From contig NC_056544.1 of NCBI RefSeq assembly GCF_910596095.1, forward strand, positions 10,277,155-10,341,154: a stretch of 64,000 nucleotides of DNA, written 5' to 3'. The first letter of the stretch is position 1, and each line of letters begins with the position of its first letter. Made by a program: the position numbers and the translations under genes. Below the pieces are notes generated by a model. That model had not been told where the DNA came from and searched no databases. It worked only from the letters and a program-made list of their open reading frames with translations. This document shows positions 35,072-60,015 of this stretch, piece after piece. The DNA is from Thunnus maccoyii (lineage: Eukaryota; Chordata; Actinopteri; Scombriformes; Scombridae).

Positions 35072-35084
35072 CCGGAAACACGTG
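35072..35084. promoter_or_regulatory. Predicted ETS site and E-box upstream of imp3
   Basis: ACCGGAAA at 35071-35078 is followed directly by CACGTG at 35079-35084, about 85-115 bp before the imp3 start codon. CACGTG is the MYC/MAX-type E-box often found close to ribosome-biogenesis gene starts, and CCGGAA is the ETS core. The sites are seen; their use is inference. Confidence 0.5.
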
Positions 35085-35089
35085 TTCTT

Positions 35090-35695
35090 CTTGCTGAATA
35101 TCAGATCAGAGTTCACCACAGCGCCTCCTATCGCACTCCAACACTACATATGACCCACTGTTTCTAAAGAGAGCAAGTTTGAGTAAATAAATGGAAACTG
35201 GAAAACTGGAAAAATGCTGTAATTAATCATTAATTAGCCAAATAAAAATATATTATCAAAATAGTTAAAGAATACAGGTATAGTACAATTTCTCAGACGA
35301 GTACAATTGATATTTGCAGGCATATCATCACGATATTGTGCCAGACAGGAAGTATTTTACGGCATTCATGTTGTTATTCAGTGCAGGAATAATAATTATT
35401 AAAATGCCCATAGAATTAAAAGAAATAGTTTATTTTCTAAGACACTATATCACAATTTTACATCAATATTCTACACTATGAAAAACACTTTTCTGTATCT
35501 GCAACAGTATGTTTGTTGATGTACGTCAAGGTCCTCCTGTACCAGCATATTTCACATGGTTTTTCGCCCTTTTTTCACCACCTTAATATGTTTTGGATGC
35601 ATCATGGTTCTGAATTATGATGAGAAATATCAATAGACGTACAGTAAGAAATAACATAAGAAATAGCAAAAACAAATACTGTAATGTCAGACTAT

Positions 35696-35746
<51 letters not shown>

Positions 35747-36770
35747 TACATATATGTATATATCTACAGGAAAAGCAAAACTGAAAAATAATTCTTGAAC
35801 AAAACCAGCTGGACAAGGTTTGCACAGTTGTAAGGACTAAACTGGAGAAAGTATTAACTTTCTCCCTCCTCATTCACCCACGACCTCAACTCATTGTATT
35901 CTATTGCAACACTAAAGTATATCTCCCTGCTTTGCTTTCCTAATTCTAATTTTATGCAGCCTATTCACACTCCCTGAGGTTCAGTTTCACCATCACTGAT
36001 GCCCTCAAATGGTTGAAGTGTGTCATACAACCAGTCTGGCTCAGTGATGCAGCATCCTGTATGTTGCTTCATGTTTCAGGGACACATTCTGCTGTTTGAC
36101 TTGTATCCTTTCAGATAATGCAGGACTCCATCTGCTGGTGGAATGCTGTAACATTCAGTAAAGTCATCAATGTTTGTTCATAATAATTTACAAATTGTTA
36201 GAAACACATTCATATTAAACATTTATTTGAATATCTGCCTTGAAAATGACCACTGTTCATGTGTTAAATGTAATAGAGCTGTACGATCAGTGAGAGATTT
36301 CTGTGTGTGTGTATGTGTGTGTGTGCAGTGAGTGATGCAATAATGAAAAAAAGTTAAAGAAACAGCTAATTTCATTTAAAAAATGGACAAAATCCTCAAC
36401 AGATTTTGATGTGATTCTTTCTTCTACAAAGAGTAAAAATAAAGACTGGTGGATCTGAAGACTGAAAAATGAATGATCCTTTTTATTTTTTTATGTTTCA
36501 GAGAAACCAGCTTATCCACAAGGAACCTAACTGACATCTTGTTTCTCTCCACCTGCACTGTGACTTCCTGTGAAGATATGTGAAGGTATCTGTGAAGGTA
36601 TCAAGCACTCATCCTCCTCCGTTGACCTCTGTTGACTGTGTCTGTGACACCGACTCAGGGTCTTGTTGGCAAAAACAAAAGACGCCCTCCTTAACTACTC
36701 TAGTTCCTCACACTTTGACCATGAGGCAGTCATAGCTCTCACTGCAAAGGTCAGGCATTCTCAAGACCAG
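35090..36770. other. Intergenic, simple repeats only
   Basis: Between imp3 and the Tc1 copy. It contains a (CA)n microsatellite at about 35701-35742 with a flanking TATA-rich tract, and a GT-rich patch near 36301-36325. No gene signal seen. Confidence 0.5.
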
Positions 36771-36771
36771 C

Positions 36772-37480
36772 TTGACGTATGTAACGTATGACCAGGCTGG
36801 AAAGGGTTACAAAACCATTTCTAAACAGTTTGGACTCAGTCGACTGTCAGGCAGATCATGTACAAATGGAAGACATCCAACACTATTGTTACCCTCCCAA
36901 GGAGCGGTTGACCAAAAAAATCACACCAAGAGCAGGCATGTAATAGTCTGGGAGGCCACAAGGGACCCTAAGGTAACGTCTAGGAAACTAGAGGCCTCTC
37001 ATGCAGTAAGACAATGACCCTAAACACACAACTCGATCTACCAAAGAATGGTCAGAGCAGAGGAAAGATAATGTTTTGGAATGGCCGAGTCAAAGTCCTG
37101 ACCTTAAACCTACAGAAATACTGTGGGAGGACCTGAAGCAGGCAGTTCATCCAACATTCCTGAGTTGAAACTATTCTGTAATCAGGAATGGGCTAAACTT
37201 CCTCCAAGCTGATGTTCAGGGCTGATAAACAGTTACAGGAAATGTTTGGTTGAATTTATTGCTGCTAAAGGGGGTCACAACACTTACTGAAAGCAAGGGC
37301 TCACATACTTTTGCCTCACACAAATATGTAAGATTGGATAATTTTCCTAAATAAATAAATGAATAAGTTTAATGTTTTTGTCTCATTTGTTTAATTGGGT
37401 TCCCTTTATCTAGTTTGAGGACTTGTGTAAAAATCTGAAAACAGAGAAAATTCTGAAGGATAAATAATGTACAAACTCAT
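36772..37480 (+). mobile_element. Tc1/mariner transposon, internally deleted
   Basis: The plus strand encodes worn pieces of a Tc1-type transposase. A helix-turn-helix region comes first (GKGYKTISKQFGLS at about 36797, then the second DNA-binding helix with TLPS/RSG-like and KITPRAG-like text). About 37010 it jumps to QDNDPKHT-like text followed by [13 protein letters not shown] and [13 protein letters not shown], which belong to the second catalytic block. The stretch between them, including the first catalytic aspartates, is missing, and several stops and shifts break what remains. The 3' side (CAAATATGTAAGATTGGATA and onward) is the common fish Tc1 tail. Terminal repeats are not clear on either side. 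Confidence 0.85.
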
Positions 37481-38750
37481 TTGTGGAGGAGCAATAATAC
37501 ACTCGGTATGGTAACAACCTTTCAGATGACTGTATAATTGTAGCATGGCTAGGCTGATAAATTAAAGCTGCCTGTAAGTTACATGTACACCATCTTCTGC
37601 CTCTAACAGGTACTTCTATGTGTTGTGTGGAGGAAAAGAACACAGCCATCAACGTGAACCTACATTATCCAGAAAACAGGACTAAACTTCATAACCAGAA
37701 ACAGCTCTTCTTCCTCCCACAAGGCTTTGCACAGGTAGGAGTCAACGTGATACACAACAGGATGAGATATTCGGTTGTTTCTCAGTGTCTATCCGAGGGT
37801 TCTGAATCCATTTTCCTAATTATGATGAGTGTTGGGTAAAATTTGACTTTATTTTAATTGTTTATTTTAATCACTTCTTTACTTGTTTAATCAGTCGTAG
37901 GCTTGAGGGCACATTAATGTTTCTATTAACTCTTTCCGCCTGCAGGAAACTATATTCAGAGCTCAAGAAGAATTAAGTATGTGGCTGTTTAAAGTGTCTT
38001 CACTCTGAACAGCAGCAGTGACTCCTCATGACCTCATTCCTCCATGTTCAACACCAACTGCTGCTCCTCCATACTGGAGGCTTCTCCGTTCTCTGTCGTC
38101 ACCTGAGAAGTAGCACGTCAGCGAGCCGAGCCTTTAATTGTACCTTGTCTTCCACACCTGGAGGAAGCCTCTCTTTTTTTTTTAATGGAAATTGAGTTTC
38201 TTCTCAAGAAGATTAGTGGCGGTCTGAAGGATGCACAGATGCTGGGACTACATTGCTTTACCTCCATCCTCGCTCCCCTAAAAGATACCAAAGATGTTTA
38301 AACTTATAAGGACTAATATTCTTTGACATAAATACAGTTTTTTGTCATAAGAAATATAAATTCTCAGTATTTAAAGTAAACCTTTCAGTAGTCACAATAA
38401 GTCAAGCCAGTCCTCAGGCCTAAGTCTTCACAACATAAAACTTCAGCTGTGATTCAGTGTTAACGTATTTCTTAGCTGTGGAACAATTTCAGAACTTAAA
38501 CTGAATATTAAACTCATTAAATCAAGTTGATTTAGGAAACTCTAACCCTCTTGAAGAACAACATCCCTCCTCCAGTTGTTTAGCATCTTATAGTTTTAAA
38601 ACCTGGTTTCTCCTGTTTGTTTTCTTGGTTGTTTTTTTTTTGGCAGCAATTCTTAAAACCACTTTTATAACACAGATTTCAGTGAAATTTGTTTGTTTGT
38701 TTGTTTGTTTGTTTTAACTTTTTATGTGTAAAAACCGTCTAAATTCTAAT
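37481..38750. other. Intergenic, no gene seen
   Basis: Holds a (GTTT)n microsatellite at about 38691-38715. The 38.0-38.3 kb part is less AT-rich and repeat-free but shows no coding pattern. Confidence 0.45.
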
Positions 38751-38769
38751 TTCTAATTTAGCCTGTCCA

Positions 38770-39100
38770 TTGACATTACTGCAACGTGTCGGAAATAGTG
38801 CAAAATTAATTTCTCCAGCAGGTGTCACCAAACATCTGGAGTGTGTGTTCAGAACAGGGCGACTCATTCATTCAGGACAGAGGAGGAGAGACTCCGTCCC
38901 GAGTGAGGACTCAAATCATACCGCAACATACAGATTACAACCTACAGCTGTGAAAGACTTCTCTGTGTCTCAGCCACAGTTTACCTTTTATTTTTTACAC
39001 TCGGATTAACTTTATGAGTGTCTGAAGTAGCGAGAAGAGCTAAAGGGAGAAGACTCTTTAGCGAATGAGTGAAACTATCTTCCACATCTGCAGATACAGG
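38770..39100 (+). promoter_or_regulatory. Possible slc35a3 promoter and non-coding first exon
   Basis: A GC-richer patch with no repeats ends at CTGCAGATACAG|gtaagt (donor at about 39101), a strong splice donor on the coding strand of slc35a3 with no upstream reading frame of note. The next good acceptors are at about 43618 and 43688, in front of the first coding exon. This fits a 5' untranslated exon about 4.6 kb upstream. It is inference from splice-site quality only. Confidence 0.4.
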
Positions 39101-42100
39101 TAAGTTACTGTATGATGGAGAGAAAGTGACTCATTGAGGCACAGAGGGGAGAAGTTAGACTATCAGTGAGTTTATAAGAAGTAGATCAGATGCTAAAAAA
39201 TCATGAATTATGCTGTCTGCTGTATGTCAAATCAGTAACTTCTGCTACTTTTTTCAATCTGTAATCTTCTCTTCAGTTATCATCTGTTGACAGCATCTAA
39301 CAAGCCTCAGAGGAGCCTTAATGTGGGCTGAGACCAACTTAATTTACTTTCATTCACTCACTCATCTCCCTGTTGTCGGATCCACATCCTGATGAAGTTG
39401 TAAAGTTCAATATTTGCTCGAGTCAACTCCCATTAAAACAAATTAATAAAGCCTTTCCATGTGATGGCAGGACAATAAGTTCTGCTTTTACTTCACAGAT
39501 CCACGTCACCAGCAAAAGGTGTAGGACTCAGGTTTTGATGCCTTCTTAGAAACTACACTGCAGTTTCAGTGTAGATCTGGGGCACCTTTGCTGTCTGACC
39601 TGTTTATCTCACTAGTGTTGTGTTACCTTGTGCACTACGCTGAGCTCTCAGAGTTAGTGGAGCAGTTTTGGAGACCCCACCCTCAGCAGGGCCACAGAAA
39701 CCCCTCTCTTTGACCTGAGCCGGCCACATCTCTGTATTCTTCGTAATCTAATACTACATCTGCTTTGTCAATGGTAAAGATCTTTCTAGCTCTTTGTCCT
39801 GCTGTGTTTGCACCGTCCTTACAGGGAACATCTTGATCTGGTTTTTTGTCACCAAGCCTGAGAGAATAGATAGTCTAACAGGGAAGCTGGTTGGTGAGAT
39901 GCAAAGAAACCAGTTTTAATATTTAGATCAGAAATGGAAACCTCCGCTCTCTATACCAGGAATAATATGTAGTCTTTTAGTGCATCCTCTATCACAGAGG
40001 TTGGACATGGTGGTGATGGAGTAGGGATGCAGCTACTTTACATCACAAGGAAATGAAATGTGATTCTTGTGATTAAGAGGGTTAATTACTTCAATTAATT
40101 ACATACCTTAGTTTCAGACAAGAATATTGCCTGGCCTTCGTGGTTACGGAAGCATGAAGTTAAAAAACAACAAAGGCCTAGAAATATTGGTATATTTTAA
40201 TGATTTTGTCGACTGGTCTGGTGCATCAAACAACTGATTAAAACTCAAATGGTTTCAAACTCAAACATTTTTAAAAGAAACACACTTTCCCTCTCTTTCT
40301 TTTAAAGTCCTTCATTCATAACTTCAAAATGTTCAGCATCATTTTGTCAGTTTTCTTTTCTGAGGCACTCGATGAAGACATTTGCTGCTAGGCAGGTACT
40401 CCAGTGGTGGTGGTGGAGGAGCCAGGTGAGTTTGACACAAGCAGAAAGAAAACTCTGTATGGAAATGTCACACATATCATCTGTGACAGGTTGAAGGGTG
40501 TTGAGCTTGACTGGGTTTTCTGAACATATTCCTCCCCGAGAAGCTGCTGGTAGATTGGACAGATTCTAGTGTTGCGGACTTGTGTCGCTGTTGCACACAA
40601 GAGAAAGGATTTGCTTTGGACTCAAATACATCGCAAGGAAGGGATCGCTCCATGTGTTTAGAAAATTGCTGTCTGGACTGTCTAAGACCTCAATATAGCA
40701 GACAGGTGTGTTAAGTGTCAGGGGTCAGCTGTTGGTACCTCATGTGTGAAGTACTCAGTGGTAGAGGTGGAAGAAGTATTCAGATCCTTTACTTAAGTTA
40801 GAGTAGCAATACCACAATGTAAAACCTCTTTGTAACAGGTCATGTATTCAAAGTTTTTTCTAAAGTAAAAGTACAGAAGTATTGGTGAAATGTAATTTAA
40901 GTATCAAAAGTCAAAGTATTCACAATGCAGAGTAGCCCTTGTTAGTATATTATTATTACACCTCCAAACAGTGTAAATGTACTTAGTTGCTCACTGGAGT
41001 CTTTTTGAGCAGCTTTTGTTAATTTGAGCTCTATTCAACCACACTTCTTGATTCTGACAGCTTCCTGTTTTAAGTTTCTAACTTCTTTTTACTTCATTTA
41101 ATGAGTCTCTTGCTTTAACACTTTTATGTGCTGTCCAGAAATCAAGAAAAACAAACAAACAAACAAAAAAAAAAAACATTGGTGCAGCATTAATTTCAAT
41201 TGCAGGTCTCAGAAAAAGCCACATAATCCTATCTGAAGGATCCATCAACCAATAAGTAAATGTTGTACACAGTAGTTTTTAAAATGAAAAACTACATTAA
41301 CACTTTAATACTCCCACTAAGTGAATTTCACTACTCTTTGGTTATATTTGAGTGACAGAGGAAATAGTTTCTCTTTACTATTCCTTTGATGTGTCACATT
41401 TGAGAGGTTGTGTTGGATTTGCTGTCCTTTAAAACGTTCATTATTCAATAATTAATTAACTTTTCCCACTTTTTATTCCCCTTTAACCATCAAGTGGAAA
41501 TATTGTAGTTGTCTTGTGCATCACTTCCTGTTTAGCTAGACAGCATGAATGTGTAAAGACTGAGGCTGCTGCTGGATTCTACATTTTCACTTCTGTCTCA
41601 AGTAAATTTTAGCAAAAGTTTTTATACACAAGTGTAAAGATCCTTGCAAAGCTGGGAACTGAAAATCAAAGCCAATAGTGTTCCTAATATGTGCTAAAAG
41701 AGAGAGAGAGAGAGAGAGGGGAGAGTTTGTTGTGTGTGTGTGAGAGGACACGCAGGCATTTACACACACAAACAGAGGAGGATTGTGCAGCAGTCCCCCT
41801 CTGCTAAGCAGAGCAGCTGCATAAGGAGGCCAGTGTGTTGAACACACCACACCCCTCGTTCTGTCAACACTTCTTTGGCCGTTATAGCTTGTTGTACATC
41901 CTCTTTTTACCCAGGCAGGATGCTTACCTTATAGGAAATTATACAACCATTTTATGATAAGGCTCAGTGGACTTTGTCTCTAAGTGTGTCAGTAATAGCG
42001 AAAACACATTTACAGACTCTCCAACACGTTATTTTCACTAAGTAACTAGACAATTATGCTTTAACAGCAAGGAAATTCACACTGAAAAAGGCTGTATTAT

Positions 42101-43688
42101 AGTCAGTCAGATCCAGCAGGGGTCATTTAATAACCGTACATTGCATACAATCCTCCTGAGCCAATCCCACTCTGGAGTTCTACTTCGTAAAAACCAGGAA
42201 ACGTCTCTCTCGTCCCATCACATGAAAGGGGGCAATAGCAGACTCTGTTTCACAAGCTGGAAGTGACATTACTGCAGGAGTTTAATATGGTTTGCCCCTT
42301 AGACTATCTTGCCTTCTGAGCAGAAGGATTTTAAACATTTTGGAGCATGTGTCATTGAGGTTGAAGTGACGAAGAGAAGTGAAAGTAACGGCTCAGAGAT
42401 AAGATGCTTCAGTCAGGAAATGTGACACCAGAAAGGGAAGAATGTCTGTTACCAAATCCTCAGGACAGCGGAGATATGAGACCGGTAATAACGCAACACA
42501 TGACAATGCGCTTTCTTCTTGGTGTTTTGCTAAGGGGCTAGAAGATTAGATTTACAAGTTTTGTGAAAATTGCCACAAACTTGTTGACTACTGATGGTTA
42601 AATATGTCCAAGGTGAGCCTTGACATCTTATGGCACGTGTGTGTTTGTGTGTGTGCTTCAGGACATGCATTTTTTCATTAGTGATAGTCATAATCAAATG
42701 TTACAAATACAGAAAATACACGTTTAAATCTAATCTACAGTTTTGTCATTCAGATTTTACACATTTTCATTTTGCTATTCTTGTCTTTTCTGCACACACA
42801 TCTACTGCAGTTTTGTATGTTTTACAGATTTTAAAGCGCCTTGAAGTGAATTTATGATATTTTTAGTGCATCTGAAGCTCATATGAGGCATCAGTCATCC
42901 AAGTTAGACAAATCAAGTGGATATCTTCCAAAGTTACTGTGTCACCATCCTTCCACTGCAGCTCAACAGGGAAACGCAAAAAGTGAATTTTACACTAAAA
43001 AGACAGAAACTAACTCAGACTGCTGAAGCTTCATATCAGCTTCAGGTAAACATAACAAGGAATTTTCTTATCATAAATTCAAAATCGACTTTTGTTTAAA
43101 TCTAAAGTGAAGGTGTGGCTGATAAACTATTAGCTGCTGTTTGTGCTTCACTAATGATTCACCAGTGCCTGCCCCTGAATTGCTTCTGTTGGTGCAGGAC
43201 ATATTTTCATACTAAGCAAGTATAGAATAACATTAACTTTGAGTTGTACTGTAAAATACATGCTCTGTTCCCAATCTTTACACCTAATTCTTACTGCTAA
43301 TCCGATGCTCATGCTTTATGCTCCAAGACTGCAGTAAAGATGACAGGAATGCCCTACATTGCCTCAGGCTGGACTCTCAGCTCTAACTTTAACTACCCTT
43401 TAACTACTGACCGGCATTCCTGATCATTCTTCACTCTCTCTACATAGATTTGCCACTCTCTTCCTGTCAACTTTACCTCACTAACTATTCCTGTATTCTC
43501 AGCTGCACAACAGCAACCTTGGCAATGTTAGCAGGCTGGTGTCTTGATTAAGGACACTTTAGCAGCCTTGTTTTTATCTGGTAGGGATTTATGATTAGAG
43601 TTGTTTCTCCTTTCTCAGACTAAACCAGATATTCATTCCGTCTGCCTCTCTAACCATGTGTCTCTTTTTCTTTATGTCCATCCTAAAG
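39101..43688. other. Probable slc35a3 intron 1, no coding sequence seen
   Basis: Mostly unique AT-rich DNA. It contains a half copy of the GTGGTGGAAG hAT-type family (listed separately), an (AG)n tract at about 41700-41718 and short GT-rich patches near 42635-42660. Open frames here lack homology. Confidence 0.45.
40755..40975 (+). mobile_element. hAT-type miniature element, left half only
   Basis: CAGTGGTAGAGGTGGAAGAA followed by TATTCAGATCCTTTACTTAA and GTAGCAATACCACAATGTAA matches the tip of the family found complete at 24916-25812. The right half is absent. Confidence 0.75.
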
Positions 43689-43730
43689 GATCTCTCGTTG
43701 TCCTCTGACTCCCAGGAAGAGTCCTCCACG

Positions 43731-49127
<5,397 letters not shown>

Positions 49128-51844
49128 ACAGGAGACGTCTGTGGACTGTACTGCCTGACAGAGGAGACGACAGACGGAGCAGGACTCTATGAAGTGTGAC
49201 AGCGAGTTTGGCATGCTTACATTAAGAATGCGGGAAATGTGGAAGTGATAGTCACAACAAACCTGCCATGACTCTGATGAATGTTTCCCATCGCTACTCT
49301 GGTAAAATGCTGCTTTGCACAAAAGGTGTGGGTCAATAATGAAATACATTTGCTTTGTAAATGTATGTTTTTCTTATAAAATACAAACAGGAGAACAGTG
49401 GAGCTTGTACAGTGTTGCATTAACACAAGTATACACCGTATGACCAAATTGTCTGCAAGTGCAATTTAGAGGGACTAAGAGGAGATGGAAACCATGACCT
49501 CACTGAAATGTGGAAACTGATATTTTAAAGGTCTATATTTCAGTCATTTATTTATGTATTGTGGGATATGGGGAAAGGGATGTATTTACAAAACAAAAAG
49601 GGTGTTAATGGTGCTGAGAGCACCCGCCTCAAAGAGAGGAAAATCCTTGACAGAGCTTCCATCTAGTGGTGGAATGAAGAGCAAACTTGCTGCAAAGAGG
49701 AGGGGTTACCTCTGTTCAAAGATGCTGAATGTCCTTTTTTATATGTGATGAGATAAGATGGGATGTGACTGCTTCGACCTTGCTGCTCACAGTCTGAGGA
49801 TTTATATCAAAAGCACACATTCTACTGTTATTTAAATGCAAAATAAAGGTCTTTGTGCAGGAACAAATGAATAAATTACGGCATCTTTTATGCTGGAACA
49901 ACTAGCTCTGCCTTCATCTTTTTTTTTTACTTCAAAGTGAAATGAATGGACACACACACACACACACACTAATGCATACACACAGAGCTTGGCACACCCA
50001 TGAATATTTTGAACCTTTTTTTTTTTTTTTTTCAGTTCCAGTTGCAGTGCACTCAGAAAAACCAAACCAGTCTCTATAGCAACAGATGGCTGAATGAGCT
50101 GCGGTGCAGCAACAAATGTAGACACACTGAATTAATAAAACCTATTTTAACCTCATTGAGTAATTACATGGTAGTAACAGCCATTTTATTCAACAAAGAC
50201 CCTGACAAATAAATGAAGATAAAAACAGAATTGAGACATTTAAAAGAAATCTCTCTTATTTTGCCAGTTTTTCTCCCTCTGTTTTTTTTTTTGTTTGTTT
50301 GTTTTGTTATACAGTCACAGACAATCTTTGCATAGTTGTGGATTTAAGAGCAAAATGAGCATTCTGGGATGGAGGTAGTGTATGTGATGAGGTGGACAGA
50401 CAGGGCAGATAGAGGCAGATGGTAAGGTGAGGTGTGAACCTGGAGAGAAGCACAGATGGAGGATGAGTCATGTGACTCGTGTTTGGAGTGGCAGGCAGGG
50501 ACTTGGACAGAGCCCAGGACCATAACCATGACACAGGAATACCTTCATCTGTGATTATCTGCAGAAACCTACTACTAAATAGTACATATTCATGAAATGA
50601 GGAGATGCTGTGATGTGACCTCATACAACCAGTGTTAAAAAATGGCACTTATCCAAATCAATTCTTTTTCAAAATGTGGTCTGGTTAAAGTCCACGCTAG
50701 AGAAACTGTTAAGGGTACATTTAGAATCCCTGATTGTCAGAAAATGTATGAAACTTTGTCACGATATTACAAGATGGCCTGATTACTGCCACATTAAATC
50801 TACCCTTGGTCTGAGTTCAGTTCGGCCCCATTCCAGCTATGATATATGTGGCTCTGACTGCTATCACCCTCTTGATTTCAATTTGTTGTATGGCACCATT
50901 CCAAGTCATTTCACCGCACTTATTGAAAGCATAGCTGACATTATTTATTACAATGTGGTAACAGGTCGAGCTCATCTCTCTGATGGTTTGTCACCCGTCT
51001 GAATACAGTATCAGCTGCACTACTGAGGCTACGGAGTTGAAAAATGTGAGTGAATTAGCAAAACTCCAGTGAAAACTACAGCAGATTTGTTTTTCTTCCA
51101 GACTTTTATGCTGAGTGGGTGCTCTTAATACAATCTGACTGATGCATGAGTTTAATCTTAACCTAAAAAGATTCATATAATACTTTTTTGTCTCTTTTAA
51201 ATTATCTGAATACATCCTTTAACTCTGGTACTGAGTGTGCTGAAGGCCTTTATTGGCACATACGAGGTTTAACCAGCCCGCAGGGTTTTTTGTTGTTGGT
51301 TTTTTTTTTTTTTTTTGGCTGATGCGACTTCTCAATCACAATGTCTTCAGGTATCAAGTTATACAAAACAAATGCTATTCTTATTCTTCTCAAAGGACAG
51401 TTTTTGTCTCTTTCACTCTCATCTCATGCAATAAGATCTACATAAGGATGCAGGATGCAGTTCTTGTTGTGGTCTAATACCTCTGTGGTACATCTAAAAA
51501 CAGTGTTCCTTCTTTACTAAAAGGCAGGCAGAACTCTCGAATGCAGTCCAAAACTTGTCGAGGGCCAAAAAAGCCGTGATGCATCTCCGGGCCATTGACA
51601 CTAGTTCGTTGTAGACTCCCATTCTGACATCGAACTGTGTCAGATCCAAGATGTAACATCCTCTCTGGCTTGTTATAATGGTCCGCTTAAATCTTTCAAG
51701 AATAATGAGCTATTGGCATCTTCAGCGCAGGGAAACCATCAGTCCTCTAATCTCTGATGGGCTTCACAACTTCACCAATTGCATCCCCCACTCTTCTGCA
51801 AGAGGGAACGATTATACTTTTGTCTGTGGAACCATCCAAGCCTC
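49128..51844. other. Convergent 3' regions of slc35a3 and fam78b
   Basis: slc35a3 3' untranslated sequence probably runs to about 49865 (AATAAA at 49842-49847). On the minus strand fam78b could end at an AATAAA read from TTTATT at 51249-51254, about 590 bp past its stop. Between them lie a (CA)n tract at about 49951-49986, T runs at about 50016-50032 and 50284-50292, and an unexplained 108-codon open frame at 50676-51002 with no homology I recognise. Confidence 0.45.
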
Positions 51845-53545
51845 CTATTTTGGCGGTATGACCACTAGTGGTGCCCCTCTCCGTGGCCTCCACATTAGCA
51901 CTTGGGCGTCGTTGGCGTTCGGCCTCCCCAGCGCATTGGGAGGAATGGGCTCCTGGTAGTTGAGGATGTGCGGTTGCTCCTGGTAGGGACGACCCACCAA
52001 TGAGGCCCGTGAGCCCAGAGGCATGTCTGGGTCCACGGCGATGTCCACCCGCATCCGCCACCGCACCGTCTGCAACACGATACGCTCCTGGAAGAAGAGA
52101 GAGGCATAAAGTTAATATAGTCAATACTGTATATGTGATACTGTACTGTGTGTATGAACGATGCCGTCTATTTTAAGTGCATGAGGAGTTAATTGTGCAT
52201 TATATTGTTCACTATTAAAAGATGCTTAGTTAATGTGCATCATAATAAATCGTTATATATTATATTTTTCACAGACAAATGTTTTAATGCCATTTTTACT
52301 TCACTAAAATATGAATTTCTACATTTTCTAAAAAAAACAAAGACAGGTGTGCTCTGCTTCTATTCTTAACTGGTGAACCACCAATGTGTAAAAGTACTTT
52401 CTCTATGATAGCCTGGAGGGAAGGAAGGAATATAACTCTTTTACAGAGACAATGAATAAATACTGTGTGCATTTTGATACACAGTTTAAGCTAGACTGAC
52501 TTTTTTTATTCAGGAGAGTTGAAGGCAATGACGTGATACTTTGCAACTTTACACCAGAAAGGAAAGTGAAGGAAGAGCAAATTACATCACAGTCAGTCTG
52601 TGTGTAATGCAAGTTTTTAAAGATGTAAAGCTGATGTTTTTCACTCAAACCGAACAGCATATATCAGCATGAATGTGTCTTTAGGGTGTAAAAACCTCTC
52701 AACAGTTTTATGCATAAGGGAACAAACAGCTTCATCTAAATGAGTGGCAGGTCTGCTGTTGCTCTGCGTTTTTGTCCTACCTTGGTGATAGAGTTCATGG
52801 CCACCAGCCAGGTGATGAAGCTCTGGTCCCTGGTGATGTGGGTCAGCATGGGGGTGTTGCTGTTGCTGATGGGCACAGCCCACGTCACGCTGGGGTAAAA
52901 GTTGTCGTTCATGCTGACCGTCAGGCGGGACGGTTTGGATGTTGGGCCAGTCAGGGTGACCGTCTCAGTGGTGTTGCCGTACCAGGGGTAGCTGACTCCA
53001 TCTGAGTCGCTGATGGCCTTGACCCGACCCTCTCTCAGCTCTGGTAACTCCCAGCTGGACCTGCGGCAGTGGACGGAGGAGGACAGAGAGAAAGAGAGGG
53101 GATGAGGGGGTTATTTTTGGCAGCGCCAGGTGCAGGATTGTGGTCTAGATGTTCTGAGTATGTGACAGGGTGAAAGAAAAAGAAAGAGGTGTGCATATCC
53201 AAACACCTTCCCAGACACACACATACTGAGCTCAGTGAGGGCCGAAAAGGCTAAGTCCTGATGATATCTTCCAAACACTTACATGCCAATATCACCATAG
53301 GTGTTGTAGAACTCCATCTGGGTGCAAGCTTGGATCCAGCCCACCACCCAGGTTTCGTTTCGGGGCACTGGCGGCATCACTACTCCTGCTGAGGCCCTGA
53401 AGTAAGGCGTCTTGTAACGGAGCACAATTGGTGAGTTCTCCTCAATGATGGTGGGACACTGGTCGATAGAGGCTGACACCTCATACACCACAATGTTCTC
53501 CCGTCTGATGCGGGGCTTGCATGCGATGCTCTGAATACAGCCCAT
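51845..53545 (-). CDS. fam78b: FAM78B family protein
   Basis: Function not established. Three coding exons: 53545-53283, 53060-52781, 52087-51845, all GT-AG, giving 261 residues, exactly the human FAM78B length as I recall it. Text such as MGCIQSIACKPRIRRENIVV, IDQCPTIIEENSPIVLRYKT, ETWVVGWIQACTQMEFYNTY, SDSDGVSYPWYGNTTETVTL, NDNFYPSVTWAVP and VLMWRPRRGAPLVVIPPK covers the whole family. IRRENIVVY and DQCPT match FAM78B rather than FAM78A (which has VFREGITVI), and human FAM78B is on 1q24, in keeping with the neighbours. Gly2/Cys3 would allow acylation. In frame upstream, an ATG at 53617 would add 24 residues with a hydrophobic stretch, SLVLLILLVACT, resembling the FAM78A start. Both starts are open. 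It is head to head with cmpk1. Confidence 0.93.
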
Positions 53546-53617
53546 AGTGCAGGCGACAAGCAAAATGAGCAAAACCAGAGAAGAAGGGAGCAAATGATAC
53601 CTGGCCAGTATGCACAT

Positions 53618-60015
<6,398 letters not shown>

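Noticed and set aside
35583-35873. Minus-strand open frame with a Cys/Val run
   Set aside because: The run is the translation of a (CA)n microsatellite.
37500-37534. GGTAACAACCTTTCAGATGA as the right terminal repeat of the Tc1 copy
   Set aside because: It resembles a Tc1-type tip and is followed by TGTA, but I found no matching left end, so I ended the element at about 37480.
49832-50125. Minus-strand open frame rich in Lys and Cys/Val
   Set aside because: Made of a T run and a (CA)n tract read on the reverse strand.
50676-51002. 108-codon open frame between slc35a3 and fam78b
   Set aside because: No homology recognised, no splice sites or conserved start context; most likely chance in a 3' region.
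51845-53545. Assignment to FAM78A
   Set aside because: RENIVVY, DQCPT and the VLMWRPRRG ending fit FAM78B better, the 261-residue length matches FAM78B, and the neighbours are chromosome 1 genes.
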